From Folioceros fuciformis (lineage: Eukaryota; Anthocerotophyta; Anthocerotopsida; Anthocerotales): DNA of 51,425 bases. Position 1 is the stretch's first letter. Every line of letters starts with the position of its first letter. The stretch spans positions 126,273 to 177,697 of the forward strand of contig JBNGIO010006073.1 of the NCBI GenBank assembly GCA_049999805.1. The letters run 5' to 3'. Shown piece after piece: positions 43,902-51,425 of the stretch. The notes below the pieces were generated by a model. That model did not search any database. It had not been told where the DNA came from and worked only from the letters and a program-made list of their open reading frames with translations. A program made the translations under genes and the position numbers.

Positions 43902-46121
43902 GGGATGCTGCTGCGCTTGAACAGCGTCATTGAGCTGTGTAGGTGCAATCTGATACACAACCTGCAAGTTATGGGAATTTGGATCCTTGACTGTTCTATC
44001 CAACGAGACAGTTCCAGTAGCCACTGCTCTGCAAGCACACAATCCCCTGGTTCCTTACATCTAATGGCAAGATAGCCTGCCACCTCCTTCCTGGCGACAT
44101 TTTGACTATTTGTTTCTGGCTCCGCTCCATGGTGACGTTAATTAGCGATAACTAGCCATGGGCATTTTGACTCGGCCCTAAACTAGGTGACGCAAGCCTT
44201 TCTCAATTGCAGGGCATAAAGAAATGGTTGGAGAGCAGCTTTCTTTGTGTGCAAAGTCGGGCAGCCTTGCAGATCCAAAGCAACTGATTCTCGTGATGTA
44301 CCTGTGGTGCCCTGTTGCGCTATGTTCACATGAAGGAGACGGTGAACAGGTCTTTCACCTGGTTATCAGAGTGCGAGAGGATGGCATCCAACCCGACGCC
44401 ATCGCCGTCACGTTCGTTCGTAAACTCAAGATCTTTCCTGGTCAAATGGGTCGCTTGGAGAAAGGGGTTTGGGCCTACAAAGAGGTACTCTTTCGTCACT
44501 CCGACAGCAGACCACTACACATGCATAGTGGATCTCTTGGGTCCGCAGAGGACAGATGAACGAGGCACTAGCTTTAGTACCGACGATGTTTCGGGTGGAA
44601 CAGAAGCATGGCCTTAAAGTAAAGGACAAGGAGCAAGTGTGGGACTTGCACAAAGCCACAGAAATAGGAAATCGACATGTTCTGCCGTGGATGGACTCTC
44701 TTGCTCCCGACGAGATTTGGGATTTTGCGTGGGCAGGAGTTCAGCACCCTCCACTGCGTGCTTGTAAAAAGTGAAGCAACGGGGAGGTGGGGTGCCATAG
44801 TGCCCGTTGATGAAGCAGGGAGCCTGGTCAAGAAAGAAGGAAGATCCCGGGGCATGCTGTTCAGGTTGAATATCCTCACCCGTGGTCAGAAGTGATGCTC
44901 GAGGTGCATGGGAGGAGGACACGAAAGGGCCGGAAAGCAGACGGACACTATGCACGGGTGCATAGGGTATGGGCCGGAGGGGGAGGAAAATGAGGGTGAC
45001 AGCCAAACTGAAGAAACGGAATTATGTGGACTCAGTCGCCGGAAGGCATATCCTATGTGGAAAGGAAAATGTATTGCGTGGCACAACTATAGTCCCAAAC
45101 AAGCTCGACATCCCACAGGTGATCCCCATGTTGTCACTGTGAGAGATGTGTGGGTATTTGCGTCTTAGGTCACACTGCCTACGGAAGATGGAGCAATCTC
45201 GGGAACTGCTGTTCAAGGACGGATCCTTGTGAGGAAGTGAGAGGCTGGTGTGCGAAGGCCTATTCCAACTTGCATGCATATTCTTCACTCTGTAAAAGCT
45301 CAGCAGATGAACGGATCATGCTCTATGACAATGTTTAGGACGACCCCATCCATCAAGGTTTCCAGCTGAATTGTGCCCACCATATCCCTGCTGACACGCT
45401 CCTGCTGCTCTCAGTCAAATCCCATGCAAATTGTGCTTGGCTGAGTTGACGCAGGCAGAGATGTAACGTCTTCAGAGACGTTGCCCAAATTGGCGAGGCA
45501 TGCATCAGAGCCCGGCACCCAGGTTCACCTGTTGCAGGACACAAAGAAACCATGGCCGATCTGTGATGCATTCACGATCCGCACCTGTTAACATGGCCAC
45601 AAAATCTACACGAGCCGCGGCAGGCGTGCAGCTTTTCTACTGTCGAGCTGAAAGTCATCTCATCGCTGGTGGGCCATCACTTGTATTATTGTTTATGCGT
45701 TGTGTGGTCGACTTTCTCGAGAAACAAACATGTTCTCCGGGCAGCAAGGCAGACCGCAGGCAGGCTCGTCTGCATCAACTTCCACCCAACGGACCAACTG
45801 TCCTTTGTCATTTCCCGAAAAGATACGCCCACGATGACGGACAACGGCTCCGTTTCTTTTGGCGACAAAAGCACGTGGATCCAAAAATATGATGGTGTGA
45901 AGCTTTTCTACAGCAACAATTACAACAACTCTCTGGTACCAAGCATCCTATTGCATTTGGTACTGGGTTGCGGTTGTATTGGGATGCAGAGCTCTACGTT
46001 TTACTATGAAGATTCAACACTTCTACTACCTCTGATGGTTGGCCGGCTGCATGACCCATCCAACAGAGAAGTGAGGTCGCAGGAAACCAGAATATTGTAC
46101 AGCAGGTGGGAGGTGGGACGG
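43902..46121. other. Upstream region of the PPR gene and 3' flank of pectate lyase B
   Basis: It contains the PPR promoter (43902-44200), a PPR relic on the plus strand (separate entry), and 1.5 kb without recognisable coding sequence. The frames between 44650 and 46120 are under 160 codons and match no family I know. Confidence 0.45.
44236..44625 (+). pseudogene. PPR gene relic, frameshifted
   Basis: Fragments of PLS-class PPR sequence appear in order on the plus strand but in changing frames: CAKSGSLADPKQL, then HEGDGEQVFHL and REDGIQPDA, then TFV and GQMGRLEKGVWAYKEV, then TPTADHYTCIVDLLG, then GQMNEALALVPTM. Intact PPR proteins have these segments continuous near the C-terminus. Several indels break the frame, including one between DLLG and GQMNEA. 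No start, E or DYW part is readable. It lies head-to-head with the intact PPR gene but matches a different PPR subtype, so it is not simply a fold-back copy of it. Confidence 0.8.
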
Positions 46122-47844
46122 CTAGCACGGGGCTCTTGCTCTACAGAATAAGGGGCCGGCCTGTACAGTCATGATACCAACAAGAGCCGCTGATTTGGCG
46201 GGCGTGCCGACAGACTTCGAGAAAGTGTAGCGCTGCTCCCCTGCTGTTTTGGCACCCGATTGAACAAAGTAGGCTCCGTTCAACATCAAATCATCTAATG
46301 ACCACCAGTTCCAGGACTGCCAATTTTCATTTGTGTCCCGCTTCGTCACCTGGACATAGGCACACCATTTTGAGTACGGTTGAAGAGATTGCCACAAGAT
46401 AAGACTTTGTAGATGGCCGCTGGCGAAGTTTGCAACTTTACCTCTTTGGTGGTGGAAACGTCCGAGGCGAGATATCGGTTGCCCTCGCTGTAGATGGTGG
46501 GGTTGGCACTGCCTCCCACTGCATACATCTCCCACCTGGTGTAGTCGTTGTTGACGATATGGAATTGACCAAAGCGGCACCTGCAGGGCAGAACGCGGTG
46601 CCAATAAGCACCCTGTGGAGAAGAGGAGAGATTGCTGTGACTGGTTACAAGTACTAGTTAGTATTGGCTCACGGATGAATACCTGGGCATTCGCTGAACC
46701 AAGCCGTCTCCGAAATGGTTGAGAGCAACGGTAACTTGCATGCCCTTATCAGCGGAGTACTCATCACTATGACCCAGCAGCATCACCTGTGGCGCATTGG
46801 ACGTTTTTTCATGTCAGAGCACCGGGAGAGCGGAGAAATTCAATGCTATCCTCAACTTTGTGTGGTGATCGAGAAATGTTCCGACTTGAAGTACCTTGTC
46901 ATGGTTTGTGAAGTAGTTGTTGGAGATGGTGATGGCCGTGGAAGACATGACAGCATCGATGAGCCCGTCTTCACAGTTTGACAAGTAGACGTGGTCCACC
47001 CAGATGTCTCTGGAACCGAAGATGGAGATTCCATCTCCATCTGACCTTGTCCTCCACCCAAAGTGGGTAGGAGAGCTCCTTACCATGGAGTTCCCAGCTG
47101 ACCGACAGTTGTAAACTTTCACACCGTGAATTATGACGTTAGAGATGAATTGCAAAGTGAAGCAAGCACCGTTGGCAATGTGAACATCAGCGCCTCTTCC
47201 GTCGATGGTCTTGAAGCTGTTCATGATGAGCTCCTCCTTGAGCTGAATGACCATGTCTCTCTCGAAGACAATCCACAGCGGCTCACTCTGAATGACAGCA
47301 TGCCTCAGCGTGCCTGGTTTCGGGGTCACAGCGTCGTCGTCACTGGAGTCGGTCACAACGTAGTACCCCCCATTCTTGCCGCCCAAGGCATTCCTCCCGA
47401 ACCCGATACCGCAGTCAGCCAGCCTCTTCCTATTGGCGGCCCAGTTGGCATCACACCTCCAACAATCGTCGATCGGGTTGCCAGTGAGGTGGCATCCCTG
47501 GCCCTGGCCATGGCCCCGGAGCTGCAGTCTGGTGCTGCTCATTGACAAACAAACAGCCAACGAAAGGACATTGATGAGCCCCCGGGCCCTATTCTGCCTG
47601 ATTCAGGACCAAGCTCGGAATGAATTCGCTTTCGCAACGTTCAAGGATACCTGGCTGAACTTTCGGTCAAGTTCCTGGGCTGAAGTGTGTGAGATCCTCG
47701 GAACAGGTGGGTGGCTGCATTGTCGTCTGTCGTCTCCACAGCTGCTGGAGATGCCTCGGCCCACGCTGGTGTGCCTCCAACGAGGATCCCAAGAAAGAGA
47801 AGCAGAAGCGGAAGCAGAGCAGCCTGGGGCCATTGCAGATCCAT
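46122..47844 (-). CDS. Pectate lyase (PL1), secreted (pectate lyase B)
   Basis: Second PL1 enzyme, same strand as pectate lyase A. The exons (minus, 5' to 3') are 47844-47651, 47534-46895, 46786-46683, 46580-46442 and 46349-46122; phases close to 434 aa, the usual plant length. A signal peptide ([20 protein letters not shown]) is followed by a short linker without a lysine block. The catalytic landmarks are [87 protein letters not shown] and [18 protein letters not shown]. It has one intron more than pectate lyase A, interrupting the catalytic MPR/CRFG segment. The C-terminal tail after [14 protein letters not shown] is diverged and extended, ending in a Cys. The acceptor of exon 2 could shift by 3 nt. 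The Asn-His (NHDK) replaces the Asp-His (DHDK) seen in pectate lyase A. Confidence 0.94.
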
Positions 47845-49767
47845 CACCAATGCCGAGCAGCACAAGTGATGCGCAAAAAAACGTACAGCCTGCAGGAGAA
47901 TTCCGTGAAGTTCGGAAGCGGGGGTGCCGGAAGCCGAGAAGGGGGGAGCAGTGCGCGAGAGCATGAAAGGTATGGTGAGTGGGCAGACAAAACGGGCCGC
48001 ACACTGATATAGTGTGCAGTGGAACGTCGTGGACAGGACCCCGGGACTCCCAACTGCCAAGGCGGAGTAAACTCCGAGGCCCAAGCAGGTGAAATGTTCC
48101 GGGGAGCGGACCCATGTCAGAGGGTGAGGCCAATCCAGTGACCAACTTGGCATTATGTTTGGAGTAAATGAACATGGCGGTAGAGCCAGACGCTGCGTCT
48201 GCAATCATGATGTCGGGCCTGCGGGTATTCATCGGAGTTCCGACCTCTGGCTCTGGATAAGCCCAGCCGAGTTTGCTCAGACGGCACAAGAGATGCCATG
48301 CCAGGCTTCAGGGGCCTGCGCGCCAAAATGCCTGACACCAAGCGAAGTAGGGTCCTGGAGCGGGAGACACGCATTTCGGACGGCCCGTTGCGTCATCGGG
48401 CTGCCTGCCATGTGCGGACTCGGAAGTTGAAGGAGGCGACAAAGCATGCCCATTTGTTTTTGCTGTTGGGTGGGAACAAGGGAGGACAGCAAGTGAGGTG
48501 AAGCATGTGCGAGCAGGAGGTTGGTCTAAGCTGCTTCATCAGGCCATCAAGATGCCCAGAACCTCGCAGTACTTGCACATGGCACGGCGCTCTCCCGTCC
48601 CCTTCACCGAGTGTATGGGACTAGGGCCCTAGTCGGCCGGCCTCATTTCCCCCCATTGTTTTACCTCTCTGCTCTCCACTACCTTTATGCTAATAAGCAT
48701 ATTGAAACACAAAACTCACCACCCTTGGCTCCACCGCTTTACCCACATTTTGGGAATTCTTTCATTTTGTGTTCATTTATATTTCTCACCTTTTTCTATC
48801 CTTTCAAAACGAGTATCATATCGTCCACCAGCTACATATAAACAACCCCTAAATCAAAAAGGAATAAAAAAAATCCCTTTTTCAAAATCAATTCTCTCAA
48901 AATATATATTATACTTAATATTGACTTACATAGGAGAAAGGACGTAAATGAAGACTTTAGTAAAAGACAAGATGGAACAATCTATCTATCACAGAAAGAC
49001 GTTAACAAAATAGTTACAATTTATGCTTAAGTTTTTCCTTTCTAGTTTTCGTTTTTGTAGTTAGATCATTTTTTGTGAAGGGCTGAAGAAGGAATAAGTA
49101 CATAATAAAACTTCTAGCTTCATGTTAGTATCATTGACATCTCAAGTTTCATGAAATAAATATTTTTAATCATGATATATATTAATAAAATGATTTAGGG
49201 TTTAGCAATGTTCCATAAGATTGAAAGAGAAGAAGGGGATGTTGAAATTGTAACAGACAGTCACTTGTTTGCTACAAGTGTATAGCTGCTACATAAGAGA
49301 AGCCAACCCATCAAAGGACCTCTTAGGAAGGGTGCGCAAGACAATTTGAGGGGCAATTCTTAACAAGAGAGTTGCACACAAGAAATGAGATCCCTACAAT
49401 TTTTAGTTTCAAGATTATTTATGGCCTCTTATAGAAGCAAGTGTTAGAAAGCATAGAAACTTTTGTAATGCTTTGCATTATCTAAAGACTACCTAATAGA
49501 AGCTAGGAATGGGCAATCCATACGAAGCTCATGCGTGAACAAGGTCTCTGTCATGACTCAGAAAGTCTAGTAGAACAACACATCTGTGTGAACTTGTTGT
49601 GCAGGACAATATCTAGCTAGTTAACAGACTCAAGAAAACGAGCACGCGGAGAGGATGACGGCAAAGTGTTTCAATTAGCATGATCAATACATGAAAAGTT
49701 ATCACAAAAGAGTGGTGAGTAGACATAGTTATTTTGGTAGTTAACTTTGCGTGCAGTTTTTAGCAGT
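47845..49767. other. Pectate lyase B promoter and AT-rich tail up to the assembly gap
   Basis: The first 700 bp are GC-rich and include the lyase promoter and 5' UTR; beyond 48680 the DNA is strongly AT-rich. No coding sequence, tRNA or recognisable transposon is evident. Confidence 0.45.
48000..48018 (-). promoter_or_regulatory. TATA-like palindrome upstream of pectate lyase B
   Basis: The minus strand reads GCACACTATATCAGTGTGC: 7-bp arms GCACACT/AGTGTGC (48000-48006 and 48012-48018) around ATATC, about 160 bp before the start codon. It could be a TATA region or a dyad binding site. The dyad is seen; the role is a guess. Confidence 0.3.
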
Positions 49768-49867
49768 NNNNNNNNNNNNNNNNNNNNNNNNNNNNNNNNN
49801 NNNNNNNNNNNNNNNNNNNNNNNNNNNNNNNNNNNNNNNNNNNNNNNNNNNNNNNNNNNNNNNNNNN
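49768..49867. other. Assembly gap (100 N)
   Basis: Exactly 100 unknown bases, the conventional placeholder for a gap of unknown length. Distances across it should not be trusted, and any frame crossing it is meaningless. Confidence 0.99.
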
Positions 49868-50892
49868 ACATTGTTTAGCTAGGCAGTTGACAACGAAATG
49901 TTGCTAGGATATAAGAGTCTAAAAAGAATGTACGAGCATTCTTTTGATAGTTTGCTAATAAACTTGAGATCAACGAATAATCAAAGGATTCTTCTTGATA
50001 AAAGAACGATGATCGCGAAGTTAGCAGTGAACTAAACAATTGAATCAAGCTTTGAGTGTTGTGACCTTGCACTTTAACGTTTCTCTAGGCATAAGAAAGT
50101 TGCAATGTTGTGACACCAAAACATCGTCGAATTGACATCGAGAAACTTGTCAAGTGATGAACTGAGAGGTTAAGAGGTATAATATTCCGCTCACATCGAG
50201 ACATAGAGGGAGCAGAGAAGCTGCTCCTTTCGCCGATCTCATGTGAAGTGAAGTGAGCCACCAAAGAGTGGAATGATGACCAGTAGCGTTGGTGTGCACG
50301 ATGGGAAGGAGGCACATAAGGGGAGGCATCTAATGTGCATTGTTGTAAGAATATATGCGTATATTAACGTAGGGGCTGGCCACCCGATATAAGTCTATGT
50401 TAAGTATATACATATAAAGAATAACATGACTAAATAGTCTTAGGATATAAGATCTAGACACTGAAAGATCAGATTTTCTATGGCACGATATCTTCATTGA
50501 AGTAGAGACTACTCTTGGTCTCTAGCCTTTCTGAGAGAAAAAATGATTCATGTTTTGACAAATTAGTACGGAAAATAAAATAAAACATTATCACTAAAAT
50601 TTTGAAAAACACATGGGATACAGAATAAATAGCGAAAATAATGTGTGCATAAATATGTGGTCACACATAAAGAGAAATAGAGTGTTTAGATCAAAGTCTC
50701 GTTTGTAAGAAATTAGAAGATCAAAAGGTTATAATTATTCTTTGCCAAAATTATAGTGTATTCTAATGGGACGGTTTTGTGAGCATATCTTCATCAAATT
50801 CCCAAGGTTATGCGCCCACAAGGAGGGGATCAATATTAAGATTGGGATCCTTTTGAAGTGCAGTTTTGAGCTCAAAACACATGTAGGTCATT

Positions 50893-51000
50893 AGGCTAAA
50901 AAAAGACGCCCAAAACATGGAATATCCGAGGTACTATGCTAAAAAAAATGCCCAAAACCCCAAATGTTCGGGGCATTAGGCTAAAAAAAATGTGCAAGGT
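50893..51000. repeat. Decayed short tandem repeats around GCTAAAAAAAATGCCCAA
   Basis: Three loose copies share (A/T)(G/T)GCTAAAAAAA(A)TG followed by CCCAAAA and a GTTCGGGG/ATCCGAGG-like segment, with spacing near 50 bp. They directly precede the 89-bp duplication and may belong to the same satellite-like array. Confidence 0.6.
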
Positions 51001-51012
51001 TTGGCTATCCAA

Positions 51013-51190
51013 ACACTTAAACCCAGACTCAAACATTTGAGTCTTTGGGCCCAAAAATATCTTGAATGTTCGAGATTATCCAAAGGTCTCAGGGCTCAAT
51101 GACACTTAAACCCAGACTCAAACATTTGAGTCTTTGGGCCCAAAAATATCTTGAATGTTCGAGATTATCCAAAGGTCTCAGGGCTCAATG
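51013..51190. repeat. Perfect or near-perfect 89-bp tandem duplication with internal palindrome
   Basis: Copies at 51013-51101 and 51102-51190 begin ACACTTAAACCCAGACTCAA and end AGGGCTCAATG; I see no mismatch between them. Each contains a dyad, AGACTCAAA/TTTGAGTCT separated by CA, able to form a short hairpin. The near identity implies a recent duplication or an assembly artefact. Confidence 0.9.
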
Positions 51191-51425
51191 GCGCAAAAGC
51201 CCGAGTCATCTAGAGTCTAAGGGTGTAAAAAAAATGTGAGTAATTAGATATTAAGTTTTAATACTTGCTCGTTGGATTTAAGAGAATTCTTGATGATTAG
51301 CAAAGGTGGAGGGGTAATGATTGTTTGGGAATGTTCACTATTGCTAAATTCTTTCGCTGAGAAATCCATCAGCTAGTTGACAATGAGATCCTTGTCAGAC
51401 CTAAAAATACTTATCGGAGCTTTAC

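Larger units (their letters stand above)
49868..51425. other. AT-rich region with tandem repeats; no gene seen
   Basis: The longest frames are under 80 codons and none has a recognisable motif. The distal 550 bp carry decayed AGGCTAAAAAAAATGCCCAAAA-type units (50890-51000) and an 89-bp direct duplication (separate entry). Confidence 0.5.

Noticed and set aside
44650-46120. Possible gene between the PPR relic and pectate lyase B
   Set aside because: Frames up to 160 codons exist, but none shows a domain, signal peptide or in-phase splice partner.
49671-49871. Minus frame spanning the N gap
   Set aside because: Most of its codons are unknown bases, so it carries no evidence.
1-51425. CRISPR arrays, tRNA/rRNA genes, intact transposons, bacterial-type operons
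   Set aside because: No regular spacer arrays, cloverleaf-forming genes, transposase, reverse transcriptase or integrase motifs were seen. The repeats found are ordinary tandem repeats of a plant nuclear genome.

Overview
The window is nuclear DNA from a green plant. Ten protein-coding genes can be rebuilt from it. They show GT-AG introns of mostly 75 to 270 bp, several starts in a plant Kozak context, and plant-specific families: an organellar PLS-class PPR protein, an STP-type hexose/H+ symporter, plant-type [2Fe-2S] ferredoxin, PL1 pectate lyases, and a plant leishmanolysin-like protease. The repeat style of the PPR protein and the compact introns suggest a land plant outside the seed plants (bryophyte, lycophyte or fern grade) or a close streptophyte relative, but I cannot name the species. 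A run of exactly 100 N (49768-49867) is an assembly gap of probably unknown size.

Layout, left to right: eIF2A (+, 14 exons, 783-4110); a repeat-bearing intergenic block (4111-7686); leishmanolysin-like M8 metalloprotease (+, 16 exons, 7687-12703); STP sugar transporter (-, 4 exons, 13254-15199); a 4.4 kb microsatellite and minisatellite desert (15200-19625); membrane-anchored AAA ATPase (-, 13 exons, 19626-23514), divergent from an intronless ferredoxin (+, 24091-24561); a short F-box gene (-, 25268-25777); lysine-rich pectate lyase A (-, 4 exons, 27157-29055); a 7.4 kb gene-poor, low-complexity stretch; GH51 alpha-L-arabinofuranosidase (+, 17 exons, 36443-40225); an intronless PPR gene (-, 40626-43901); a frameshifted PPR relic (+, about 44236-44625); pectate lyase B (-, 5 exons, 46122-47844); and AT-rich repeats to the end. 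In every spliced gene the exon phases join and the total is divisible by three, which is strong internal support for the models.

Most genes are unrelated housekeeping neighbours, as is usual in plants. The exception is the right half. Within about 21 kb lie two pectate lyases, which cut the homogalacturonan backbone, and one GH51 arabinofuranosidase, which removes arabinan and arabinoxylan side chains. One of the lyases carries an extraordinary lysine-rich extension after its signal peptide. I found no CRISPR array, rRNA or tRNA gene, recognisable intact transposon, or clearly new multi-gene system. The best leads are the pectin-enzyme grouping, the polylysine pectate lyase, a membrane-anchored GH51 enzyme, the PPR relic, a perfect 17-bp hairpin, and several minisatellites.
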